Assembly (NCBI GenBank): GCA_002685335.1
Contig: NYWY01000030.1
Location: 1 to 19,925 of the forward strand
Length of the DNA stretch: 19,925 bases
Source of the DNA: Planctomycetaceae bacterium
GTDB lineage: Bacteria > Planctomycetota > Phycisphaerae > Phycisphaerales > SM1A02
Direction of reading: 5' to 3'
Shown: piece by piece, positions 1 to 8,205 of the stretch
Layout: each line of letters begins with the position of its first letter
How positions within the stretch are numbered: the first letter of the stretch is position 1
Made by a program: the position numbers and the translations under genes
Notes under the pieces: model-generated
Database searches by the model: none
The model's input: the letters and a program-made list of their open reading frames with translations, nothing else
Told to the model about the DNA's origin: nothing

Positions 1-37
1 CGGGCCCCGCACCTTCAGCTCTCCGGACACTCCGGGC

Positions 38-1765
38 ATGCCCGAGCCGAGTGGCCTGACGGCCTGGGACTTCCTCCCCGACGGCTGGGTCATTGAAGCG
101 GTTTCCGATTGGGCCACCGGATGTGCGGGGCACAACCAGTCCGCGATCGGCGAGCATGTCCGCTGCGTCGCACCGGAAGGCTTCGTGCCGATCACTCAGC
201 TGGAATCGGCTCGTCTGGGTGTCGTCACGCCGGAGATGACCAGGGTCGCCGAACGCGAAGATCACCTCTCGCCCGAGCAGGTTCGCGATGAAGTGGCGTC
301 AGGCCGTCTGGTCATCCCGGCCAATCGAAACCATCTGGCGCACGAACTCGACCCCATGGCGATCGGCCGCGCATCCAAGACCAAGATCAACGCCAACATG
401 GGCGCGTCACCGGTTTCGAGTTCGACCGATGAAGAGATCGAGAAGCTGAAGTGGGCGGAGCGTTGGTCCGCCGACACCGTCATGGACCTTTCCACCGGTG
501 GCGACCTCGACGCGACCCGCGAGGCGATCATCCGGAATTCCACCGTCCCGATCGGCACGGTTCCCATCTATTCGATGATCATCGGCCGAAAGCTCGAGGA
601 TCTGGATGAAGCCGTGATCCTCGAGACGCTCGAGCATCAGGCGAAGCAGGGTGTGGATTACTTCACGATCCATGCCGGTGTCCGAAAAGCCCACATCCCC
701 CTGGTGAAGGATCGGATCATCGGCATCGTGAGTCGCGGTGGTTCGCTGCTCGCGAAGTGGATGTTGATCCACGACCAGGAGAACCCGACGTACACCGCCT
801 GGGAACGCATCTGTGCCGTCATGCGGGAGCACGATGTCACCTTCTCGATCGGAGACGGACTCCGCCCCGGTGGGCTCGCCGATGCCACGGATGCCGCCCA
901 ACTGGGTGAACTCGAGGCCCTGGGAGAACTGACGGAGCGAGCCTGGCGCTGTGGCGTCCAGGTGATGATCGAAGGCCCGGGACACGTGCCGTTCGACCAG
1001 ATCGAGTTCAACATGAAGCTTCAGCGACGGCTCTGCCATGGTGCACCCTTCTACGTGCTCGGCCCGTTGGTCACCGACATGTTCCCCGGCTACGACCACA
1101 TCACCTCCTGCATCGGCGCGACCGCCGCGGCGTATCACGGGGCATCGATGCTCTGCTACGTCACTCCCAAGGAGCACCTGGGACTCCCGAAGCGGGATGA
1201 CGTGAAGCAGGGATGCGTCGCCTACCGGATCGCGGCTCATGCCGCGGACGTGGCTCTGGGGATCCCCGGAACCCGTGATCAGGATGACGACCTCACCAAG
1301 GCGCGAGCGGCCTTGAACTGGCAGAAGCATTTCGATCTCTCCTTTGACCCGGACACGGCGCGGGCGTATCACGACGAAGATCTCGACGTGGACACCGATT
1401 TCTGTGCGATGTGCGGTCACGACTGGTGCAGCGTCCGGATCTCCAAGGAGATCCAGGAGTTCGCCAGTGGAAAGGCCGAAGGATTCGATCGGGGCAAGAC
1501 GATCCGCTCCGACGCCTTGACCGCCGAACAACAGGAGATTCTCGAGAAGCGGGGGGTCCTGTCCCCCGACGAGATTCACGCCCTCGCGAACAAGGTCAAG
1601 AGAACGAAGAAGGGGGAGACCGCCCCGGACGGCGAGGAGGGAAAGGCCTCCTGCCATTCGGACTACGTGGATCCCGAAGAAGCCAAGCGGATCCAGGGCG
1701 AACAGTTCGTGCAGCTGAACACCGCGCCAGCGCACAATCTTCCGAGTCATGACTCTCTGATCTGA
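38..1765 (+). CDS. thiC: Phosphomethylpyrimidine synthase ThiC (start uncertain)
   Basis: ThiC is a radical-SAM enzyme that converts aminoimidazole ribotide to hydroxymethylpyrimidine phosphate in thiamine synthesis. The core is unmistakable: KINANMG near residue 115, [62 protein letters not shown] and [12 protein letters not shown]. The Fe-S motif CxxCxxxxC is C456, C459, C464. The frame is open to the left edge, so the protein may start upstream. ATG 38 has no Shine-Dalgarno. GTG 185, just before the conserved [11 protein letters not shown], has GGAAGG at 175-180 and would give a short ThiC of 526 residues. Residues 1-49 do not match the N-terminal domain of E. coli or B. subtilis ThiC as I remember it. 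About 110 residues follow the Fe-S motif, including a Lys-rich stretch and an extra ASCHSD. Any TPP riboswitch would lie outside the window. Confidence 0.95.
   Translation: MPEPSGLTAWDFLPDGWVIEAVSDWATGCAGHNQSAIGEHVRCVAPEGFVPITQLESARLGVVTPEMTRVAEREDHLSPEQVRDEVASGRLVIPANRNHLAHELDPMAIGRASKTKINANMGASPVSSSTDEEIEKLKWAERWSADTVMDLSTGGDLDATREAIIRNSTVPIGTVPIYSMIIGRKLEDLDEAVILETLEHQAKQGVDYFTIHAGVRKAHIPLVKDRIIGIVSRGGSLLAKWMLIHDQENPTYTAWERICAVMREHDVTFSIGDGLRPGGLADATDAAQLGELEALGELTERAWRCGVQVMIEGPGHVPFDQIEFNMKLQRRLCHGAPFYVLGPLVTDMFPGYDHITSCIGATAAAYHGASMLCYVTPKEHLGLPKRDDVKQGCVAYRIAAHAADVALGIPGTRDQDDDLTKARAALNWQKHFDLSFDPDTARAYHDEDLDVDTDFCAMCGHDWCSVRISKEIQEFASGKAEGFDRGKTIRSDALTAEQQEILEKRGVLSPDEIHALANKVKRTKKGETAPDGEEGKASCHSDYVDPEEAKRIQGEQFVQLNTAPAHNLPSHDSLI
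175..187 (+). promoter_or_regulatory. Possible ribosome binding site and internal GTG start of thiC
   Basis: GGAAGG at 175-180 lies 4 bases before an in-frame GTG at 185-187. That GTG immediately precedes the first residues that match the conserved ThiC core. It competes with ATG 38 and with a start left of the window. The spacing is slightly short, so this is only a candidate. Confidence 0.3.
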
Positions 1766-1825
1766 CCCGACACCACCGCTCCTCCCGCATTCCGGGCTGG
1801 CAGGAGTTCGAATCACCGGACGTCG

Positions 1826-2965
1826 ATGTCGAAGTCACCTCCACCCTCCAGCTCGACCGACCGAGATCGACCCCCGGTCTCGACGCGGACCGGACTCCGG
1901 TCTTCGGTGGTGATCGCGGCCTACAACGCCGATCGCAGCCTGGCGGAGACCCTCGACTCCCTCGAGGTTCAGACGCTCCGGCCCCACGAGATCATCGTGG
2001 TGGACGATGGCAGCACCGATCGAACGTCGGAGATCGCCAACGATCACGCGATCGACGTCACCCTGATCCGCACGCCGAATCGAGGCATGTGCGCCGCTCG
2101 TAACGAGGGCATCGAAGCCTCATCGGGCGAGTTGATCTGCATTCTCGATGCCGATGATCTCTGGCATCCGAGATACGTCGAGCGAATGACCTCGATGATG
2201 GAGCGCCACCCGGAGGCCGGGAGCGGATTCTCGAGATACCGCGCCTGGCAGTCTCCAACGGAGAAACCGTCGGCATGGGAGGAGGAGGTCGACGGGGGAC
2301 ATCACCTGCATGATCTCGATTCGTTCCTGTCGATCGGCCGATCGGGACTCCCGGTATTGCCGAGTTTTCACGTGACCCGCCGGGAGGTCCTGCGTCGACT
2401 CGGCCCGCGTCCGTTCCGAGAGGACCAGGTTCAGGGGGAAGCCGCGTTCCTGCTCGCCCTGCTTGGTGCGGTCGCACCGGTGGTCGAACATGTCGCCCCG
2501 CTCGGCCGCTACCGGATGCATGCGGAAGCGATGACCGGCGACGAAATGGATGCGGCTCGACGCATCGAGTCCTGCATCGACGATCTTCGGTCGGCGGCAG
2601 GAGGTGGACTGGGTCTGGAGCTCGAACTCGATGCGGGGGCTCGCCGGATCATCGACCGATACGCCTGCGATTGGTACCGACGATGTGGACGCCGCCTCGG
2701 AGGCGGGGGTTCGACCGGAGAGGGCCGTCGCCAGTTGATCAAGGCCGCGCGGCTCGGAGATCACAAGGCCGCATTGATGGTCGCGGCCAGTTTCTTTCCT
2801 GGAATCTCGGAGAGGATCTGGATCCGAGGATGGCGACCGAAGGCGGTTCGGAGAGATCCTGCCGCCAGGAACTCGGAAGAGTCCCGGGTCGACCGGAACG
2901 GCTCGGAATCATCCGATCAACGGATCACCAGCCGGACTTCGCCGAATGGTCCGCTGGAGCGATAG
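1826..2965 (+). CDS. Family 2 glycosyltransferase (GT-A fold)
   Basis: A 379-residue inverting glycosyltransferase of family GT2, expected to move a sugar from a nucleotide-sugar donor to a glycan or lipid acceptor at the cytoplasmic face. The N-terminal GT-A domain (about residues 25-230) shows VVIAAYN, the nucleotide-binding VVDDGSTD (D60, D61, D65), NRGMCAARNEGI, and the metal-binding DADD at 108-111 followed by LW. No membrane helix is visible, so the enzyme is soluble or peripheral. The roughly 150-residue C-terminal part is charged and does not resemble a known domain. The first 25 residues are Ser/Pro/Thr/Arg-rich and precede the first strand, so the exact start is uncertain; the nearest good Shine-Dalgarno (AGGAG at 1802-1806) is 19 bases away. 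The gene lies 60 bases after thiC and 15 bases before the DUF5658 gene. The acceptor cannot be predicted. Confidence 0.88.
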   Translation: MSKSPPPSSSTDRDRPPVSTRTGLRSSVVIAAYNADRSLAETLDSLEVQTLRPHEIIVVDDGSTDRTSEIANDHAIDVTLIRTPNRGMCAARNEGIEASSGELICILDADDLWHPRYVERMTSMMERHPEAGSGFSRYRAWQSPTEKPSAWEEEVDGGHHLHDLDSFLSIGRSGLPVLPSFHVTRREVLRRLGPRPFREDQVQGEAAFLLALLGAVAPVVEHVAPLGRYRMHAEAMTGDEMDAARRIESCIDDLRSAAGGGLGLELELDAGARRIIDRYACDWYRRCGRRLGGGGSTGEGRRQLIKAARLGDHKAALMVAASFFPGISERIWIRGWRPKAVRRDPAARNSEESRVDRNGSESSDQRITSRTSPNGPLER

Positions 2966-2968
2966 TCT

Positions 2969-2973
2969 GGAGG
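2969..2973 (+). promoter_or_regulatory. Ribosome binding site deciding the DUF5658 start
   Basis: GGAGG lies 3 bases after the glycosyltransferase stop. It is 7 bases from ATG 2981, 4 bases from ATG 2978 and 1 base from GTG 2975. Spacing favours 2981. Confidence 0.6.
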
Positions 2974-2980
2974 TGTGATG

Positions 2981-3406
2981 ATGCTTTCCCGCGATACAGA
3001 ACGGTCTTCGGAACCCAAGTCCGGGCCCAAGCCCGGGATGCCGGGAATCACCGATTCCATCGAATCGCGACCGGGGCTCTTCGAGCTTCCCGAAATGCGA
3101 TTCCAGGAGCTCTACGTCTGGCTGATCTTCGTGGGCAGCCTCGACATCATGCTCACCTGGGTGATCCTTCGGAATGGTGGCGAAGAGGTCAATCCGGTGG
3201 CGAACCTGATCATCGAAGCCTGGGGCCTGAATGGGGCGATCGCGTTCAAATACGCCCTGACCCTGTTCGTCATCGTCTCGTGCGAGGCGATCGCCCGGGT
3301 ACGTCCGATCACCGCGAGACTGCTGATCTGGTTCGGGGTGTTGATCAGTTCCTTTCCTCCGATCTGGTCCATCGTGCTGCTGCTGAAGTACGGAACCGAG
3401 ATCTGA
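2981..3406 (+). CDS. DUF5658 family small membrane protein
   Basis: A 141-residue integral membrane protein that I match to DUF5658 from its pattern: FQELYVWLIF, then SLDIMLTW, the NPVAN turn at residues 71-75, AFKYALTL and the CEAIAR motif near 101-106. The first 40 residues are hydrophilic and Ser/Pro/Gly-rich, probably cytoplasmic. Three hydrophobic segments follow, near 44-63, 84-103 and 112-135. The function of the family is not established. The start at 2981 has the best-placed Shine-Dalgarno; ATG 2978 or GTG 2975 would add only one or two residues. It starts 15 bases after the glycosyltransferase and is probably co-transcribed with it, which hints at an envelope role but does not prove one. 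Confidence 0.75.
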   Translation: MLSRDTERSSEPKSGPKPGMPGITDSIESRPGLFELPEMRFQELYVWLIFVGSLDIMLTWVILRNGGEEVNPVANLIIEAWGLNGAIAFKYALTLFVIVSCEAIARVRPITARLLIWFGVLISSFPPIWSIVLLLKYGTEI

Positions 3407-3424
3407 CGGCCCCACTTGGTGCTG

Positions 3425-3444
3425 GAACCCAGTCGATCGGGTTC
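3425..3444 (+). terminator. Weak inverted repeat after the DUF5658 gene
   Basis: GAACCC (3425-3430) and GGGTTC (3439-3444) form a perfect 6-bp stem with an 8-base loop, 19 bases after the stop codon. No T-run follows, so it could be an imperfect terminator, an mRNA structure or chance. Confidence 0.2.
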
Positions 3445-3508
3445 AACTCACCCCTCGTCCTCGACCGATGATCCAGACGTCGCCGATGCGGAATCGGTGT
3501 TTCTCAAT

Positions 3509-3512
3509 GGAG
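3509..3512 (+). promoter_or_regulatory. Ribosome binding site deciding the start of the secreted protein
   Basis: GGAG six bases before ATG 3519. It supports this start over the in-frame ATGs at 3468 and 3507. Confidence 0.45.
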
Positions 3513-3518
3513 TTTCAA

Positions 3519-4361
3519 ATGCCGCAGGTCCTGGTTTCACGAATCGTTCGCGCGTCGTCCATCTTCGTTCTCGGCCTGGCCGCGGTATTCGGGCCGGACG
3601 AAGCCTTTTCGGCATCTTCATCCGAAGTCCAGGAAGCCGCGACCGAGCGACCGGCGTTGGAAGGTGAGGCTCTGGCCCTGGTGGAGGAACTGAGAAGGAC
3701 CTACCGCTCGGCCCCGGGAATCCGGGTGATCACCACGGGGTCGTGGAAGACCATGGATGGCGTGCTTCACCCCGTCCGCACCCAGTCGATGCTGACCAAT
3801 TCGGGCGAAGTGAAGGTTCTCAGTCCGGATCGAAATCTGACGTTGGAGAATGGACTCGCCTACGCCGACTCGCCGTTCTACCCCGGATATCTGATCCGTC
3901 AGGAGGTCTCGCGAACTCCGAACGGCGCTCTGCGCGGCCTGGAGGAAGTGTGGCCGCTGACCCCGATTCCGCTCGAGGTCCGACTTCGAATCGGATCGTC
4001 ACCCGAGGCCGCGATGCGGCCGCTCCTGGATGCCATCGGAGCGGATGGATCGGTCGTGGTCGCGGCGGCCGCGTGGCCCGACGGTTCCGCCTCCCGGACC
4101 CTTCGTTTCCGGAGTGCCGATGACCGAACCGACTTCGTGGTCTGGGTCGATCTCGCCACGGGGTTCATCCGTGGGATGCGAGGCTCGCTCGCCCATGACG
4201 GCGAGGTCGATCAGATCGATCTGGTCTGCGAGGGCATCTCCTCGGAACGGAAGCCCAGGATCCTGGTCGGGGTGATCAATCGGACGGTCGTCGATTCCTT
4301 CGACGCGTTGCAGGAGAAGTGGTCCGCGATTTATTCCGCTCCGAGTCTCTCGGGTCGCTGA
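3519..4361 (+). CDS. Secreted protein, possibly LolA/DUF2092-like
   Basis: A 280-residue exported protein of unknown function. The N-terminus has two Arg (R8, R11), then the hydrophobic stretch SSIFVLGLAAVFG and a small-residue region ending AFSA near residue 32, which fits a Sec signal peptide. The mature part starts with a helix (ALVEELRRTYRSAPGIRV) followed by alternating strands (TTGSWKTMDG, VKVLSPDRNLTLENGLAYA). This order recalls LolA or DUF2092 lipoprotein-carrier-like proteins of planctomycetes. That assignment is weak: no lipobox Cys and no diagnostic motif are visible. Start 3519 is chosen because GGAG (3509-3512) sits 6 bases upstream and the signal peptide then begins properly; the frame is open back to ATG 3468, which would put 17 extra residues before it. 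It ends 50 bases from the convergent giant repeat gene. Confidence 0.7.
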   Translation: MPQVLVSRIVRASSIFVLGLAAVFGPDEAFSASSSEVQEAATERPALEGEALALVEELRRTYRSAPGIRVITTGSWKTMDGVLHPVRTQSMLTNSGEVKVLSPDRNLTLENGLAYADSPFYPGYLIRQEVSRTPNGALRGLEEVWPLTPIPLEVRLRIGSSPEAAMRPLLDAIGADGSVVVAAAAWPDGSASRTLRFRSADDRTDFVVWVDLATGFIRGMRGSLAHDGEVDQIDLVCEGISSERKPRILVGVINRTVVDSFDALQEKWSAIYSAPSLSGR

Positions 4362-4411
4362 AAGGTGATCCATCGCGGGTTTCGGCGCCCATCGGCTCGA
4401 TCGTCGAATGC

Positions 4412-7400
4412 TCAGTGAGCGGCTCGCACGGTGGCGACCCAGCGATCCACGACGGCCCGAGCCTGTCCGATGGTTCCATCACCCGCGGCGGGGCCGAAGT
4501 GTGCCTGCTCGAGATCGCGAATGTCCGCACGCAGGATGTCACGGTCCGCGCCAAGTCGATCTCCGTGCAGCTTGTCGATCCGACGCAAGGCGGCGATGAC
4601 CCCCAGCGGCGTGTCGCGAGCCGGCAGGAGGTCATCCATGTCGTCGGCGGCATCGCCTCCGTCGGAGCGACCTCTGAGCATCGCCATCACCACCAGAGCT
4701 CCCAGCCCGATGGCGAGGATCGCCAGTATTCCGTACCACCAGGGCATGCCGGCCTTCACCGGAACGGAAGAAGCATCCACGACCACGAGGTCGAGATCAT
4801 CGAACGACCGTGCGGTGACTTCACCCTCGACCCCGTCGGCCAGCACGGGCAGCATGAAGGCCTGGCCGGTGACGTCATTGGTCGGGGTGTATCGGATGGT
4901 CCAGCCGCGTTCGGTGACCTGCCGGAAGACGCCATCATCGTCCCGCCCGAGGTATTCCTCCTCGTCCTCCGATCCGCCACCCCGGAATCTGAATCCGTCG
5001 AGATCTTCGGGATTCTCCGCGGCGACCCCCACGGGGTGGGACTCGATGCCGTCTTCACCGACCTCGAAGCCATCAAGGGCGGTCGGCACCCCCGCGAGAA
5101 TCTCATCGATCTCGGGAACCACGCCCCGTCCTCGGGCCCGCACTTCCAGAACCACTTCACCGTCGTCGATGGTTCGAAGATCGAGCACCTGGGAGACCTG
5201 GAGATCGGTGATCGGACGATCCACCATCGAGGTCGCGTCGACCGGGGGGGCATTGCTCTCCACCGCCAGAATCACCGGGCCGGTGGTGTCCACGAAATCA
5301 AGATCCATCTGAACCGGCGGCAGTCGATCGAGGCTTGAATCACGCGCCTTGAGCACCAGATAGGCGAGTGGTTTCTCCTGCCAGCCCGATTCGCCGCCCT
5401 CGCTCACCTCGTCGGACGGGTGCAGGGAATCGAAATACGAAATCGCTTCGATCTGGAACTCGTCCCCGAAGGCGTTTTCAATGGCTCGGCCCAGGCGGTC
5501 GCGATAATCCACGTAGCTGCTGTTGTTGCCCAGCCGCACCCAGACCTGATTCTGAAGGTACTTGGCGAATCCATCCGTCTCCCGATCGACCGCATTGGTG
5601 TACCGAAGAGTGAGGACCGCACCGAAGAGTTGATCGGTACCGATTCGATCCGGGCCGTCGATGGTGAGCCGGAGATGAATTTCATCATCCACCAGATCGC
5701 GGTACAACGCATTGATCCGGCGAAGAGGGGAGGCCAGCGGGTGATCCCCCACGATCCGCAGAGCATGCCTGACCACCCGGGGTTTGACTTCCGGATTCAG
5801 CGAACCGATCGCGTTGGAAAGGGCCTGGGCGACCAATCCGAAATGTTCTTCGGCCGACGCCGGCGGCATCGAAGCGATGGCTTCTCGAATCCGTTCGATC
5901 TGGGTGTCCCGCTCCGAGCCTTCGTAGAGGATGTTGTCGCGGGTCAATTGGGAAAGGTCAGTGGCTCCCACCGCGGCATTGAACCAGGCGAGATACACGT
6001 TGGGAGTGGCGGTGAGCCGGCCATCGGCCACCGCGTCCGCATAGCGGGCCGCCGCGTTGGCGAACGCATCGAAGGCCTGTCGACGAACCTCGTTGTAGCC
6101 CGCGACCTCGCCATCGTTCATCGACTTGCGATGTTCGAGCCGGTCGTAGGCAAGGGCGGCCTTGGTCACCGCATGCTGCCACGAATCGGGTTCGACCTCG
6201 ATCGCCCGGTCGGCCAGTTCGATGGCCAGCGCGTATCCGTTCTCCACCACCGCCGCGATCTCCGCGGCGTTTCGACGCATTCCGAAGCGCTGTTGAACCT
6301 CCCGGCTCCGCCAGTCGCCGGAAAGCCCCGATCGCATGGAACGGGCAAGCAGGGCCGCGGTCTCTGACGGCATCTCATCGACGGGTCCGAGGACCCGGCT
6401 GATGTCATCCTCGGTGTAGGCCTCGGCCTGGCTGTGGCAGGCTCGGAACGCGGCCACCAGGTTCGGCAGGGATCGTGGATCGATTCCTCGCTCCTCCACC
6501 ATGTTCAGCACTCGTTGCAGTCGGTTCAGATTCCGGGCCTGCCGGCCGCGGGTGAGCGGTGCCGCAGGAACCGTGGAACGTCCACCGAACGCGAAGAAGG
6601 CCGACTGCATCGCGGCCGACTGGTTGCTGTTGGTGTCCGGGCGAAGCCGCTTCACCCAGCGGCCGAGGAAATCGGCGGACAGGTCTTCCGCCTCGTCGGG
6701 GTGACGATCCACTCCCTGTTCAAGAATGTCCAGGGCCCGGTCGATCTCGTCGGCATTGGTGGCGACCCCGATGAAGGCCCGGTACGCCCGCACCGCGAGG
6801 CTTGGCTCGATGGTGTCGAGCCAGATCTCGTTCGGCACCGCTCTGAGCAGCATTGCGGTTCCCGGAGGCGTGCCGCGATTGTTGGAATCATCCGCGAGTG
6901 ACGCCTCGGCTTCGGCGACCAGCCCGGTGGTCAGCATCCGCAGTGGCACCCGGAGGGTGCGATTGTCCACCCGCTCGGAGTTGAGCAACTGCTCGACCGC
7001 CGTCTGCATCACGACGATGGCCCGGGCCTTCTGCGTCTCGTTGATCTTGCGGGCTCGGAGGGTCATGGCATCGAGGGCGATGATCTCCAGCGCCGCGGGA
7101 GCGATCCGATCACTGGCGAAGACCTGGTCGATCCACTCGGTCGCCTGGCCTTCCGGGACCTCGGGTAGAAGGGTCATCGCTTCCCGCAACGCCTCCTGCC
7201 GGATCTCCAGGTCGGCATCCTCCATCACGGTCACCTCACCGAAGAGCCGCCACGCCTGAAGGCGTTCCGCGATTGCCGCGGATCCGGATGCCTCGGTCGC
7301 GCGACCCGCGTGATAGATCCCGTGGATGAGCACGCCCTGCTCGTCTTCGGCCTTCCGAGCCTCTTCGAGCGACGGAAGGTACGCGTAGGCATCTTCGGAC

Positions 7401-8137
7401 ATTCCGGCCCGGGACAGAAGGGCCGCGGTGCGCGGATGATTGGCGAGATCCTCGCCCCCGAACAATCGAGTTCCGGTGCGAATCTGTGCGACCATCGGTC
7501 CGGTGCTGGTGTTGCGGGCGGCTTGCTTCATCAACCTGGCCAGGACATTGATCTGCCAGTTGGTGGGGGCCTCCTTCGCGGCGTTGGCGAGGGAAAGAAC
7601 CTCCTCGGGAAGCAGCATCGGATCACCCTGGTTGGTCGATTGAAGGATGTGGGAATAGATTCCTTCCGCCTCGTCTCCCGCTCGTTCGGCCAGGAACCAG
7701 GAGAGTTCATCCCACTCGCCGGCCATCACCTGGAGATGCAGCCACTCGACGACGTCGTTCGCGTTCGCATCCTCCGCCGGTCGTTCGGTGACTTCCAGAC
7801 CGAGTTTCGTGCGGGCGGCGAGGACCGTCTGGGGCGTGCGGTTGAACTTCTTCCGCTTCACCATCGGAAGGATCCGTTTCTTGCTCGCCACTTCGGGAGA
7901 CGCGGTCTTCGCCGGCATCTCCTGGGCGAAGAGGATGGCGGAGTCGACTCCCATCGCCTCGTAATGGGCCTTCATCTGGGCCTGCTCATCCGGCGGAAGG
8001 GCGTCGTGGATCGCCTTCAGGCGACGGCCCTCCTTGGGAGTGATCTCCAACGGCAACGGTTCGGATCCATCCTGTCCCCAGGCGGGCTGGCCGCCGAGAC
8101 CAAGAACGAACATCGCCACTATGACTCGAATCCACAT
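4412..8137 (-). CDS. Giant exported helical-repeat protein with C-terminal membrane anchor (Bat locus)
   Basis: A 1241-residue protein, last gene of the MoxR/VWA operon. A signal peptide opens it (MWIRVIVAMFVLGLGG, then AWGQ near residue 21). A long, Ala/Leu/Glu-rich helical region follows, with TPR-like units such as YALAIELADRAIEVEPDSW. After it comes a beta-rich region with an acidic patch (SEDEEEYLGRDDD), then one membrane span near 1133-1154 (WWYGILAILAIGLGALVVM) and an 87-residue cytoplasmic tail. Most of the chain should therefore be periplasmic. Exported part, anchor and tail recall BatD, but it is far longer and I recognise no named family. The frame extends to ATG 8212, overlapping the upstream gene by 7 bases. 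I prefer 8137 because GGAGG lies 10 bases upstream and it places the signal peptide at the N-terminus. Its role as a scaffold or sensor partner of the VWA proteins is inference from context. Confidence 0.88.
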   Translation of the reverse strand: MWIRVIVAMFVLGLGGQPAWGQDGSEPLPLEITPKEGRRLKAIHDALPPDEQAQMKAHYEAMGVDSAILFAQEMPAKTASPEVASKKRILPMVKRKKFNRTPQTVLAARTKLGLEVTERPAEDANANDVVEWLHLQVMAGEWDELSWFLAERAGDEAEGIYSHILQSTNQGDPMLLPEEVLSLANAAKEAPTNWQINVLARLMKQAARNTSTGPMVAQIRTGTRLFGGEDLANHPRTAALLSRAGMSEDAYAYLPSLEEARKAEDEQGVLIHGIYHAGRATEASGSAAIAERLQAWRLFGEVTVMEDADLEIRQEALREAMTLLPEVPEGQATEWIDQVFASDRIAPAALEIIALDAMTLRARKINETQKARAIVVMQTAVEQLLNSERVDNRTLRVPLRMLTTGLVAEAEASLADDSNNRGTPPGTAMLLRAVPNEIWLDTIEPSLAVRAYRAFIGVATNADEIDRALDILEQGVDRHPDEAEDLSADFLGRWVKRLRPDTNSNQSAAMQSAFFAFGGRSTVPAAPLTRGRQARNLNRLQRVLNMVEERGIDPRSLPNLVAAFRACHSQAEAYTEDDISRVLGPVDEMPSETAALLARSMRSGLSGDWRSREVQQRFGMRRNAAEIAAVVENGYALAIELADRAIEVEPDSWQHAVTKAALAYDRLEHRKSMNDGEVAGYNEVRRQAFDAFANAAARYADAVADGRLTATPNVYLAWFNAAVGATDLSQLTRDNILYEGSERDTQIERIREAIASMPPASAEEHFGLVAQALSNAIGSLNPEVKPRVVRHALRIVGDHPLASPLRRINALYRDLVDDEIHLRLTIDGPDRIGTDQLFGAVLTLRYTNAVDRETDGFAKYLQNQVWVRLGNNSSYVDYRDRLGRAIENAFGDEFQIEAISYFDSLHPSDEVSEGGESGWQEKPLAYLVLKARDSSLDRLPPVQMDLDFVDTTGPVILAVESNAPPVDATSMVDRPITDLQVSQVLDLRTIDDGEVVLEVRARGRGVVPEIDEILAGVPTALDGFEVGEDGIESHPVGVAAENPEDLDGFRFRGGGSEDEEEYLGRDDDGVFRQVTERGWTIRYTPTNDVTGQAFMLPVLADGVEGEVTARSFDDLDLVVVDASSVPVKAGMPWWYGILAILAIGLGALVVMAMLRGRSDGGDAADDMDDLLPARDTPLGVIAALRRIDKLHGDRLGADRDILRADIRDLEQAHFGPAAGDGTIGQARAVVDRWVATVRAAH

Positions 8138-8147
8138 GGGAACCGAT

Positions 8148-8152
8148 CCTCC
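8148..8152 (-). promoter_or_regulatory. Ribosome binding site deciding the start of the giant repeat protein
   Basis: GGAGG on the - strand ends 10 bases before ATG 8137. ATG 8212, the alternative, has no recognisable Shine-Dalgarno, although it could be coupled to the upstream stop. Confidence 0.5.
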
Positions 8153-8205
8153 AATTGCGTCAGTCGCTCGAGGCGCTGCGCAGGACCCTGTTGAACATCG
8201 TCGCT

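Noticed and set aside
407..1816. A 469-codon - strand open frame opposite thiC
   Set aside because: thiC motifs run through the whole + strand; the reverse frame has no recognisable domain.
1802..1818. GTTCGAATC resembling the T-loop of a tRNA after thiC
   Set aside because: No acceptor, D or anticodon arm can be formed with the bases before it, and no matching 3' acceptor strand follows.
4362..4411. Possible bidirectional terminator between the convergent genes
   Set aside because: Only short imperfect pairings and no T-run are visible on either strand.
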